Below are positions 32,237 through 39,097 of a DNA stretch of 41,079 nt, piece by piece. The DNA is taken from contig DAOPPB010000005.1 in assembly GCA_035358315.1 (NCBI GenBank), positions 1 through 41,079 of the forward strand. Direction: 5' to 3'. The DNA comes from JAAZNV01 sp035358315. Its GTDB lineage: Bacteria; Patescibacteriota; WWE3; UBA101185; UBA10185. The stretch's first letter is position 1. The number at the start of each line of letters is the position of its first letter. Made by a program: the position numbers and the translations under genes. Under the pieces are notes generated by a model. That model saw only the letters and a program-made list of their open reading frames with translations. It did not search any database and had not been told where the DNA came from.

Positions 32237-34333
32237 ATGTGGGTAGATATCCTAAATAAATTTCTATTGGTCTTTATTCTAATTGTTCCTAATTTATATC
32301 TTTTAATTATATTCTTAAGATTCAAGAAGCATTTTAGGGAAGAGCTTTTTCCGATAATTTTTCTATTTTTTCTTAATGTGATTTTTTTAAACAAATTGTT
32401 GTTTAAAGGGCAAACACTTTCGGCTCAAGATTTTAATAATATTCAAATTCCGTTCTTTCATTTTTTCCGGGAATCAATTCTGACTTATAAGGAGCCTCCA
32501 ATTTGGAATAGCAGATTCGGAGGTGGTTTTGATGCCTTTTCCAATCCTATATCTGCTTATTTTTCTCCTTTTAATTTTATTTTTCTGATTTTTGAAAATG
32601 TTTATACTGCGTCTGGTATTTTCATTCTTCTGCAATTATTTCTGATATCAGTTTTCTCTCTCATATTTTTTAGAGAAATGGGTTTTGATAGAATCAAATC
32701 TCTTTTTGGCGCTGTTGTCTTCACTTTTAACGGTTTTGTTACTATGAGGTTATCGCCGGGAGTCGGAATTGAATACCTATACTCATACAAATGGATTCCT
32801 TTGATAATAACTTTTACCTTTCTTTATTTTAAGAACCATCGTAATTTTGATCTTATACTTTTATCCTTGTCTTTTGCCTTGTCTTTTGAAGGAAACCTGA
32901 ATATCGTTATTGCAATGTGGTTTTTTTGGATTTTATTAGTGACTTTTGTCCATGGAAAGGATGCCGTTAAAAATATAAAAAAGCTTATTTTTGTTCCCAT
33001 TTTGTCGTTTTTTATTTTTGCTATTAAAATTCTGCCTTTTTTGTATTTAATGAAAAGCAGCACCGGAAGAATATCTGAAAGCGTAGGTAAGGGATGGAGA
33101 ATTAACAATAAGATAAAAATGCTAGAATTTTGGAGTTATTTCCCCCCTTTCAGGCATTTATTCGGGGCGGCAATCTTTACCCCGGGTTTGATAGCATCAA
33201 TTTTCTTTTTCCTGTGTTTAGTGGTTTTGCTGGTGAGGATTTTTACCAAAAAGAAAACGGACAAGATTCTCACTTTCTCTCTTATCTCCATTTTTGTAGG
33301 TTTTGTTCTTGTTACTTACAATCCCTTTTCGGATTTTTTGTTCAAACTGCCATTGTTTAATAGATTAACAATTGTTCCTGCTTTCATGGTCCTTATTTTT
33401 GTTCCTATGTATGTTATGAGTGTTTATGGTTTGGATATGTTTATTAAATTTTTAGTAAAAAAGATAAAAGTTAAGTTTAAAGGTTTCACTTTCTTATTCG
33501 GAAAAATTATGGCTTTTGGAATTTCCTGTCTTGTTTTTCTGGAAGTTTTAGCCGGTCCCTCTACATTTGGAAATAACACTTATAGTTTTAATTTTGCGAA
33601 GATGGATAAAAATGAGGTTCATAAAATTCCTCCTTACAGCACGCTAAAAGATTTAAAACCCGGCGTCTTCTTGTTTTATGACAATTCTGATACCTTCTTA
33701 TATCCTTATGCAGTGTCAATATTAGATCTTTATACTCTTAACACCTTCAAGTATTTTTATGGTCCAGTAGAAGAAAAGGAATTACTTAAAAAGGCAAGTC
33801 TTTTAGATATTGAGAATAAAGCAGATTACATTATAAGTACTAAGGAAATAGAAGATGGAAACCTGGTTTTATTAGAGGAAGTAAGTACCTCCAGTCTCAT
33901 TCATGATTTTAATTCTTATTCAATTATAGATAAAAGATATAATTATTTGAATTTACAGTCCGACCTCTCCTGGGAAGAAAAACTCTATATCTATTCTTCA
34001 ATAAGTGACATTTCAGATGAGTGTTGGAAAAGGGTAGATAACAATCCTGTTATAGCCAGTTTTGTGAAAGAAAGTGGGGATAATGATAATAACGGCAATA
34101 TTAACTCCTCTATTAAGTATTCTCCTTGGTGGAAAGTTTATGGAAAGAGTGATATTAAAATCGGTAAAGATAATTTTGGTTATCTTTGGTTAAGTGGTGT
34201 AAAGCCCGGAGAGAAGGTAGAAATTTTTTACTTTAATCCCTTTATTTATTTGGGGATGCTCTTATCAATGATCGGTTTATTTTGTGTTTTATTCTCAGGT
34301 ATAAAAGAAAGAAAATTTGAGAAAAATAAATAA
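32237..34333 (+). CDS. Large polytopic GT-C/YfhO-like membrane protein
   Basis: This 698-residue protein has about 11-13 membrane helices. After helix 2 there is a long loop with QDFNNIQIPFFHFF, PPIWNSRFGGGFDAFSNP and ISAYFSPFNFIF, the layout of YfhO-type proteins and other GT-C-fold sugar transferases. In that fold an acidic residue in the first outer loop (here the Asp of AQDF) is usually catalytic. A soluble region of about 150 residues lies near the C-terminus (about 455-665) and is closed by a final helix. Its probable role is transfer of a sugar from a lipid carrier outside the membrane. Function is inferred from layout only, without a named substrate. Confidence 0.7.
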   Translation: MWVDILNKFLLVFILIVPNLYLLIIFLRFKKHFREELFPIIFLFFLNVIFLNKLLFKGQTLSAQDFNNIQIPFFHFFRESILTYKEPPIWNSRFGGGFDAFSNPISAYFSPFNFIFLIFENVYTASGIFILLQLFLISVFSLIFFREMGFDRIKSLFGAVVFTFNGFVTMRLSPGVGIEYLYSYKWIPLIITFTFLYFKNHRNFDLILLSLSFALSFEGNLNIVIAMWFFWILLVTFVHGKDAVKNIKKLIFVPILSFFIFAIKILPFLYLMKSSTGRISESVGKGWRINNKIKMLEFWSYFPPFRHLFGAAIFTPGLIASIFFFLCLVVLLVRIFTKKKTDKILTFSLISIFVGFVLVTYNPFSDFLFKLPLFNRLTIVPAFMVLIFVPMYVMSVYGLDMFIKFLVKKIKVKFKGFTFLFGKIMAFGISCLVFLEVLAGPSTFGNNTYSFNFAKMDKNEVHKIPPYSTLKDLKPGVFLFYDNSDTFLYPYAVSILDLYTLNTFKYFYGPVEEKELLKKASLLDIENKADYIISTKEIEDGNLVLLEEVSTSSLIHDFNSYSIIDKRYNYLNLQSDLSWEEKLYIYSSISDISDECWKRVDNNPVIASFVKESGDNDNNGNINSSIKYSPWWKVYGKSDIKIGKDNFGYLWLSGVKPGEKVEIFYFNPFIYLGMLLSMIGLFCVLFSGIKERKFEKNK

Positions 34334-34349
34334 AGTGAGCGCAAATGGG

Positions 34350-35549
34350 CTAGAGCCACTTTCCTATAGCGCCTTCGTCTACTTTTGCAACAGTTTTATC
34401 CGGACCTATTAGAAACACTACATTGTTGTATAGTGACCCGCCTGTATAAACATTAACAAGTTCCCATCCTTCCGCCACTTCCTTGTCACTGATGAATACA
34501 CTTTTTGGATTTATAGAATCGGGGAGAAGAGATTCAATTCTTGACTTTTCTTTTTTCAACTCTTCTGCGTAAGCCGGGTAGGGCTCCCTGGTTTTTGTCT
34601 GCAGATTGTATTTTTCGTACGTAGTTTGAATTTTTGACCCTCCTTTAAAATCAAGCCAATCTTCCTTTTTTGCGACATAATTTTTTTCCACGATTAAATT
34701 CCCATCTACGACTTTTTTAGCATAAAAGTCTTCGGTGTCGGAGGGAAGAATTATATTTTCAGATTCGCATGTTTCAACGTTGATTTTTCTGATGCCTGTA
34801 GCTTGGTTTATTTCTCCCGGTCTCATAGCATACCCATCCATAAAAAGTTTTGTAACTAATTCATTGTTACTTACCCATATAAATTCTCCTGAGAATGTAC
34901 ATCCGGTCTCTTTTCCATCGGCTACTGAAATTACTTTATTAAGGCCGAGAGCGCTTGTTCCCATTTCCACCAAAAGGTACCTTCCATCGGGAGACCACTG
35001 AACTTTGCGCTGAGTGGTAGAGTCGGATTCTATTTTTCCCGTTGTTCCGGTCTCAATGTTGAAAATGTAAATATTATTGTCGCATTTGGAGATATTGCTC
35101 ATTTCCGGGCACGTTTTCAAATAGGCTATATTTTTCTTATCCTCCGAGGATGCAAAAGCTTTCACGTCCTTCAATAGCAGTGTCCTTTTTAAATCTACGG
35201 GGTTTATTGTGTAAAGTTCTCCTTCTTTTGTGAGCAGAAGTATTTTGGAATTGGCTATCTTTTCCGGAACTTTTTCTTTGTCTCCGTCTCTGTCTATATC
35301 AATCTCTACAAACGGTTCACTTGGGCTTGTTGGAGATGGTTGTGTTTCTTCCCTTACCTCAAATTCTGAGGGCGGTTGATTTCTTTGTTTAGAACCGGAG
35401 ACAAATAGGAAAACTAAGAGGGTGACAGCCAGTAGGACTAATATTACAAACAATGTTTTTCTGCCGATCTTTTTACCTATATTTAAGTCTTTTTTTTGAA
35501 GCTCCTGGGGCGTATCCGTTTCTGTTTTTGGGAAGTTTTCTGTACTCAT
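34350..35549 (-). CDS. Membrane-anchored beta-propeller-like protein
   Basis: This 399-residue protein has a cytoplasmic tail (1-30), one membrane helix (TLFVILVLLAVTLLVFLF, about 32-50), a Pro/Ser/Thr-rich spacer and a domain with repeated TolB/WD40-like strands. Examples are SKILLLTKEGELYTINPVDL, DNNIYIFNIETGTTGKI and VQWSPDGRYLLVEMG, the last being the typical SPDG turn. Repeats fade after about residue 300. This is likely an extracytoplasmic binding or scaffold protein. The -10 box TATACT (35562-35557, minus strand) ends 7 bases before the ATG, so it is leaderless-type. Confidence 0.75.
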   Translation of the reverse strand: MSTENFPKTETDTPQELQKKDLNIGKKIGRKTLFVILVLLAVTLLVFLFVSGSKQRNQPPSEFEVREETQPSPTSPSEPFVEIDIDRDGDKEKVPEKIANSKILLLTKEGELYTINPVDLKRTLLLKDVKAFASSEDKKNIAYLKTCPEMSNISKCDNNIYIFNIETGTTGKIESDSTTQRKVQWSPDGRYLLVEMGTSALGLNKVISVADGKETGCTFSGEFIWVSNNELVTKLFMDGYAMRPGEINQATGIRKINVETCESENIILPSDTEDFYAKKVVDGNLIVEKNYVAKKEDWLDFKGGSKIQTTYEKYNLQTKTREPYPAYAEELKKEKSRIESLLPDSINPKSVFISDKEVAEGWELVNVYTGGSLYNNVVFLIGPDKTVAKVDEGAIGKWL

Positions 35550-35599
35550 AGTTAAAAGTATAGATTAAAATTTCTGAAAAAGAAAGAGCGTCGAAAAGA

Positions 35600-35645
35600 A
35601 AAAAGAAAAGGGATCGTTTGTTAAATGTTTTGTACAAGCGATCCC
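35600..35645 (-). terminator. Intrinsic terminator of the amidase gene
   Basis: On the minus strand the stem GGGATCG/CGATCCC (35645-35639 with 35616-35610) is followed by TTTTCTTTTTTC. It starts 5 bases after the amidase stop. Confidence 0.75.
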
Positions 35646-35649
35646 GGTT

Positions 35650-36453
35650 TTATTTTTCGATCAGGTTTCTTAATTTGGGTAAAAAATATTCCTGGAGCCA
35701 AAGATCTCCTGGATCTACTTTTCCATTTAGAACCTGATAGTGGCCCAATACGTTTTCAATTGATATATTGTATTGGCGCATCAATTTTACTACTAATTCC
35801 AGCGTAAAGTTTGTAACCGTTTCTATTGTGGTTTTCATCTCATCGTCTGCTTCTCCATTTACAATGGCATTAAAATTTCTTCCCGCTATTTCAATATTTA
35901 TGCATTGAGCATCAAACACCCAATTGTCAGCGGCTTTTGATTGTTTTACGCTGTCCACAAACATCGGTAAAAACTGTCCTACGCCATCGATTCCTACTCC
36001 GAAATGAGACGACTTTGTGCTTCCCAGGCCAAACCACGTTCCGGTTGATAGCCATTTATTATATGGTTTTTCAGGTCTTCCATCCCAATGTAACACGATG
36101 TACTTCGGAATAATATTGTTGTCCTCCCAACCGGTCTTTGGTAGTTCTTTGTAGTAATCTCCAAAGCAAATGTAGTCTTCACCATTTTCAGGGCACTCTA
36201 CATATGGCAAGGATACTTGGGTTGGTGTAGGTGTAGGTGTTGGTGTAGGGACCCTGGTATATGTTGGATTTTCCACCGTCATTCTATCCTCTACAAGTGT
36301 TAGCGTGGTTTTTACAGGTGTAGGTGTTATATTGAAATCATTGATATTTAATTCTTCCCTCACTGTGCTTAACATTACTTGTCGTTGGTAAATACTGCCA
36401 CTCAAAGCTATAGTTAGAAACAAAAAAAACACCACCGATATGAAGCGTTTCAC
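35650..36453 (-). CDS. Exported N-acetylmuramoyl-L-alanine amidase (Amidase_2/PGRP fold)
   Basis: This 267-residue zinc amidase would cut between MurNAc and the stem peptide of peptidoglycan. It has a signal or anchor helix (about 4-21), a PT-repeat linker (RVPTPTPTPTPTQ near 67-79) and a catalytic domain of about 105-260. Zinc ligands by position are His122 in IVLHWDG, His238 in VLGHYQV and Asp247 in KVDPG. SSHFGVGIDGVGQFLP (148-163) and CINIEIAG (184-191) are conserved core strands. The start is GTG at 36453 with AAAAGGAGAG just upstream. It has its own promoter and terminator. Roles include cell-wall turnover or attack on a neighbour cell. Confidence 0.88.
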   Translation of the reverse strand: MKRFISVVFFLFLTIALSGSIYQRQVMLSTVREELNINDFNITPTPVKTTLTLVEDRMTVENPTYTRVPTPTPTPTPTQVSLPYVECPENGEDYICFGDYYKELPKTGWEDNNIIPKYIVLHWDGRPEKPYNKWLSTGTWFGLGSTKSSHFGVGIDGVGQFLPMFVDSVKQSKAADNWVFDAQCINIEIAGRNFNAIVNGEADDEMKTTIETVTNFTLELVVKLMRQYNISIENVLGHYQVLNGKVDPGDLWLQEYFLPKLRNLIEK

Positions 36454-36486
36454 GTCTTTCTCTCCTTTTATTTGTATTTGTCCGAT

Positions 36487-36514
36487 ATAGTAACATTTTT
36501 TCTGTGAGAGTCAA
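36487..36514 (-). promoter_or_regulatory. Amidase promoter
   Basis: On the minus strand TTGACT (36514-36509), 16 bases, TACTAT (36492-36487), with TGT directly before the -10 (extended -10). It gives a leader of about 27 bases containing the Shine-Dalgarno. Confidence 0.6.
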
Positions 36515-36589
36515 AATTTTTTCGTAGTGGTAGGAAAATAGATTATTGCTACCATTATAAAAAATTATGCGTTTTATGAAGAGGAATTT

Positions 36590-36630
36590 CGAAAAAAAGA
36601 AAAGGGCAGTATTTTGATATACTGCCCTTT
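36590..36630 (-). terminator. Intrinsic terminator of the P-loop kinase gene
   Basis: The stem AAAGGGCAGTAT/ATACTGCCCTTT (36630 down to 36601) is followed on the minus strand by TCTTTTTTTC. It begins 4 bases after the kinase stop. Confidence 0.8.
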
Positions 36631-36633
36631 AGG

Positions 36634-37305
36634 CTAATAAATTCTTATCGGGTCATCATCTATTGGAGATAACACGAGTACTAATCTATCAGCCTCATTT
36701 TTATCAGGCCTGTTTTTGTTATTAAAAATTTTCTCCTGCATTTCATGAAGTGAAATCCATACCGGCTTTCCCCCATTTCTGATACTTTTTTCGTCTGCTT
36801 CTTGTAATCTTTTTAAAAGCTCCGATTCTGAGCATAATACCCATATAAGCACTGTTTGATAGCCAAATTTTTTGGCTTTATATAGGTCCTTCTTTCTCGG
36901 AGGTTTACGAAGATTACATGAGTCGTTGACAATTGCTATTCCTTCTTTTAAAGCTTGGTTTATTAATCTTTTTCTCACCATTCTTGTGAGATATTGTCTT
37001 TCCCAGTAGGCCTTTCCATTGACACTATTATCATCTTTAAGGAAATTGAAATTCTCATTAATTAAATCGTGAATTTTACTTGTTGAGACCCTGAAGAAAT
37101 CTCTTAAAGATGAGTTATTTTCCACAACGTATGTTTTCCCCGATTTTGATAAACCGACCATCATTACGAATGTCTTTTCCCGCTTGTAATCTTTATCGTT
37201 TGTAAGTGAATGTGTGACTTCCTTGAAGATCCTACGGTGCTTAGGGTTTGCAAGATGGATTATTAATCTGATAACCCCGATTATCTTAGAAAATAAAGTT
37301 GTCAT
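36634..37305 (-). CDS. P-loop kinase-like protein (AAA_33/zeta-toxin/PNK-like)
   Basis: This 223-residue protein has Walker A GLSKSGKT (51-58) preceded by the strand TFVMMV, a DSCNLRKPPRKKDLYKAKK block near 130-148 and the strand QTVLIWVLCSESELLKRLQ with a lid-type helix. This resembles P-loop kinases of the polynucleotide-kinase, zeta-toxin or gluconate-kinase kind. The substrate cannot be assigned. The N-terminus (1-20) is hydrophobic (LFSKIIGVIRLIIHLA) and may touch the membrane. The start has AAAAGGAGAAGG directly upstream. It is monocistronic, with its own promoter, operator-like palindrome and terminator. No antitoxin-like partner ORF adjoins it. Confidence 0.7.
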   Translation of the reverse strand: MTTLFSKIIGVIRLIIHLANPKHRRIFKEVTHSLTNDKDYKREKTFVMMVGLSKSGKTYVVENNSSLRDFFRVSTSKIHDLINENFNFLKDDNSVNGKAYWERQYLTRMVRKRLINQALKEGIAIVNDSCNLRKPPRKKDLYKAKKFGYQTVLIWVLCSESELLKRLQEADEKSIRNGGKPVWISLHEMQEKIFNNKNRPDKNEADRLVLVLSPIDDDPIRIY

Positions 37306-37337
37306 TTTCCTTCTCCTTTTGTTTTTATTTTGTAAAG

Positions 37338-37366
37338 ATTATAGGTTGATGTGGTATTTTATGCAA
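37338..37366 (-). promoter_or_regulatory. Kinase promoter
   Basis: On the minus strand TTGCAT (37366-37361), 17 bases, and a perfect TATAAT (37343-37338). It gives a leader of about 25 bases with a strong Shine-Dalgarno. Confidence 0.65.
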
Positions 37367-37374
37367 ATTACCAC
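37351..37374. promoter_or_regulatory. Palindromic operator-like site over the kinase -35 box
   Basis: A 24-bp inverted repeat with half-sites GTGGTA (37351-37356) and TACCAC (37369-37374) and inner TTT/AAA pairs. Its centre lies on the -35 box of the kinase promoter, as for a dimeric repressor site. The protein that would bind is unknown. Confidence 0.5.
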
Positions 37375-37421
37375 CACAATACTGTTTAAACCGAGATTGA
37401 GGTTTTAATATCGGATTATAG

Positions 37422-37456
37422 TCAGTAACTCGAGGTTATTTGAAATGTGTTACTGA
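37422..37456. repeat. Inverted repeat upstream of the structured-RNA promoter
   Basis: Perfect 8-bp arms TCAGTAAC (37422-37429) and GTTACTGA (37449-37456) separated by 19 bases, ending 3 bases before the TTGACT box at 37460. There is no T tract, so it is not a terminator. It could be an operator or part of an RNA leader. Confidence 0.45.
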
Positions 37457-37459
37457 GTG

Positions 37460-37487
37460 TTGACTTATTATATTTTCTGTATAAGAT
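37460..37487 (+). promoter_or_regulatory. Candidate promoter of the structured RNA
   Basis: TTGACT (37460-37465), a 16-base spacer and TAAGAT (37482-37487). It predicts a start near 37494-37496. The -10 match is moderate. Confidence 0.45.
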
Positions 37488-37494
37488 TATCTCC

Positions 37495-37620
37495 AGATAT
37501 GTACTACTTGTTAGCTGTTAAAATCAATAGAGGTTGGCATCGCGCATAATTTTGCGGGTCAACTCTGTGGTTTTTAACAACTAAGGTTTGGTAATTGACC
37601 CGCATTAGCGGGTTTTTTTT
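37495..37620 (+). ncRNA. Structured RNA with T-box-like motif and overlapping terminator hairpins
   Basis: No ORF covers this stretch. AGGTTGGCATCGCG (37531-37544) matches the T-box consensus AGGGUGGNACCGCG at 11 of 13 fixed bases. It is enclosed by nested helices: GTTAAAA 37517-37523 with TTTTAAC 37572-37578, TTAG 37511 with CTAA 37581, AGAG with CTCT, and CGCA with TGCG. Segment A (GCGGGTCAA, 37554-37562) can pair with B (TTGACCCGC, 37595-37603). B can instead pair with C (GCGGGT, 37608-37613), which is followed by a T8 tract, forming an intrinsic terminator. The unit precedes tRNA-Trp and trpS. It could be a T-box-like leader or a free small RNA. A classical specifier Stem I is not evident. 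Confidence 0.5.
37595..37620 (+). terminator. Intrinsic terminator ending the structured RNA
   Basis: ACCCGC-ATTA-GCGGGT (37598-37613) followed by T8 (37613-37620). Its 5' arm can also pair with 37554-37562 upstream. Confidence 0.75.
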
Positions 37621-37679
37621 GTCTCAAGTAAGTATATGGTTGGAGATCGGGGATTAGGGAAGTGGGATGTTCAAATAAT

Positions 37680-37740
37680 GGCGGTAGAGTAGGAATGTAC
37701 CATGACGATATATTTCGAGTGTACATTGTACTGCTTCACC
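37680..37740. repeat. Long imperfect inverted repeat before tRNA-Trp
   Basis: AGTA-GG-AATGTAC near 37689-37701 pairs with GTACATT-G-TACT near 37721-37732, with outer GGT/ACC pairs. It overlaps the -35 box of the tRNA-Trp promoter. It could be an operator or a processing hairpin. Some bases (GGCGGTAGAGTAGG) look like a tRNA D arm, but no cloverleaf can be drawn. Confidence 0.35.
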
Positions 37741-37749
37741 TGCTATGAT
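37720..37749 (+). promoter_or_regulatory. Promoter of the tRNA-Trp/trpS unit
   Basis: TGTACA (37720-37725), an 18-base spacer and TATGAT (37744-37749). It predicts +1 near 37756, about 40 bases before the tRNA. Confidence 0.5.
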
Positions 37750-37795
37750 TAAAAAGATATTGTTTCTTTTAGGGAGAGTGTTTTTTGTAGAACTT

Positions 37796-37869
37796 ACCGA
37801 TGTAGCTTAACGGTAGAGCGGTGGTCTCCAAAACCATTGGTCGAGGTTCAATTCCTCGCATCGGTGCCA
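37796..37869 (+). tRNA. tRNA-Trp (CCA)
   Basis: Acceptor ACCGATG/CATCGGT, D arm GCTT-AACGGTA-GAGC, anticodon loop CTCCAAA with anticodon CCA, T arm CGAGG TTCAATT CCTCG, discriminator G and encoded CCA. It lies 34 bases before trpS with no terminator between, so the tRNA and its synthetase gene are probably on one transcript. Confidence 0.95.
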
Positions 37870-37903
37870 GAAAATTAAGATTTATAAATTTAACAGATTG
37901 ATT

Positions 37904-38929
37904 ATGAAAGAGAAAAGATTATTAACAGGGATTCGTCCCACAGGTCCACTCCATTTAGGACACTATATCGGAGCGTTAAAAAATTATGTAAAGCTTCAGG
38001 ATGATTATGAGTGCTTCTTCTTGATTGCTGATGTTCAGGCTCTCACAACCCATGCAGATAATCCGAAACTAATTCAGGATTCTGTCAGGGAAGTGGTTCT
38101 TGATTTTCTGGCGGTTGGATTAGACCCTACTAAGGAAAATGTTCATTTTGTCCTTCAGAGCGCTGTTCGTGAATTAGCCGAACTTACGGTTTATTTAAGT
38201 ATGGTCACCCCATTCTCATGGATGGAGAGCAATCCTACCATAAGGTTGGAAAAAGAGATGTTAATGTCGCAAGGCAAGTCTGTTACTACAGGTTTTATGT
38301 ACTACCCGGTTAGTCAGGCCGCAGATATATTATTTGTTTCCCCCGATCCTAAGGAATCTAAAGAACCAATTTTAGTTCCTATAGGAGAGGATCAGGTACC
38401 ACATATTAGAGATACAAATAACATATCTGAAGCATTTAATAAGATTTACGGTCCTACTTTTGTCAAATGCAAACCTTTAATCGGTGATGTAGGTCGTCTT
38501 GTTGGTATAGATGGAAAATCTAAAATGTCCAAATCCTTAAATAACGCAATTTATCTTAAGGATGACGAAGAGACAGTAGCAAAGATGATTAAGAACATGT
38601 ATACAGATCCAGGTAGGATCCATGCCAACGATCCAGGTAAAGTTGAAGGAAATCCCTTATTCATATATCACGATGCTTTTAATCCGAACAAAGAAGAGGT
38701 AGCGGATCTTAAAGAAAGGTATGTTAAAGGCACCGTCGGTGATGTAGAAGTGAAGGAGAAATTAAATATAGCTATGCAGAATTTTTTAGGCCCTATAAGA
38801 GAGAAAAGGCACGCTAGTGAAAAATCAGATGTGTTTTCTATTCTTAAGGAAGGGACCGCTTTCGCGAGAAAGATAGCCACCGAAACGGTTGAGCGTGCTA
38901 GATCGTCTATGTATCTGAATTATTTCTGA
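37904..38929 (+). CDS. trpS: Tryptophanyl-tRNA synthetase
   Basis: This class Ic synthetase charges the tRNA-Trp encoded immediately upstream. The 341-residue protein has LTGIRPTGPLHLGHYIGALKNY with the HIGH motif as HLGH (17-20), the specificity region YPVSQAADILFVSPD near 129, PIGEDQVPHIRDTNNI and the KMSKS loop SKMSKSLNN starting near 207. TrpRS is normally 330-350 residues, so the length fits. A TTG at 37898 also opens the frame, but the ATG at 37904 matches the family N-terminus. No Shine-Dalgarno is visible. Confidence 0.96.
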   Translation: MKEKRLLTGIRPTGPLHLGHYIGALKNYVKLQDDYECFFLIADVQALTTHADNPKLIQDSVREVVLDFLAVGLDPTKENVHFVLQSAVRELAELTVYLSMVTPFSWMESNPTIRLEKEMLMSQGKSVTTGFMYYPVSQAADILFVSPDPKESKEPILVPIGEDQVPHIRDTNNISEAFNKIYGPTFVKCKPLIGDVGRLVGIDGKSKMSKSLNNAIYLKDDEETVAKMIKNMYTDPGRIHANDPGKVEGNPLFIYHDAFNPNKEEVADLKERYVKGTVGDVEVKEKLNIAMQNFLGPIREKRHASEKSDVFSILKEGTAFARKIATETVERARSSMYLNYF

Positions 38930-39029
38930 GATTTGCTAATAATGATCTCTTAGACTTAGATTTTTAACCCGAGCAAGTTAAATCGTAAATAACATTTTTA
39001 TTCAGCATATGTGTAGTTTATATGATCAC

Positions 39030-39058
39030 TTGATTTGATGTTATTTTGATGATAAAGT
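39030..39058 (+). promoter_or_regulatory. Promoter of the His-rich orphan gene
   Basis: TTGATT (39030-39035), a 17-base spacer and TAAAGT (39053-39058). It gives a leader of about 33 bases with AAAGGAG before the ATG at 39098. Confidence 0.55.
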
Positions 39059-39097
39059 GCACCCACTTAAAAAATATAAAAAGAAAGGAGAAAAAAA

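Noticed and set aside
37351..37410. Trp leader peptide (ATG TGG ...) for attenuation of trpS
   Set aside because: Only one Trp codon is present, the ORF lies upstream of the RNA promoter, and it has no ribosome site.
37495..37620. SRP RNA, 6S RNA or tmRNA as identity of the structured RNA
   Set aside because: There is no GGAA-type SRP apical motif, no tmRNA tRNA-like ends or tag ORF, and the length is short for 6S.
37898..37903. TTG start for trpS
   Set aside because: The ATG at 37904 matches TrpRS N-termini.
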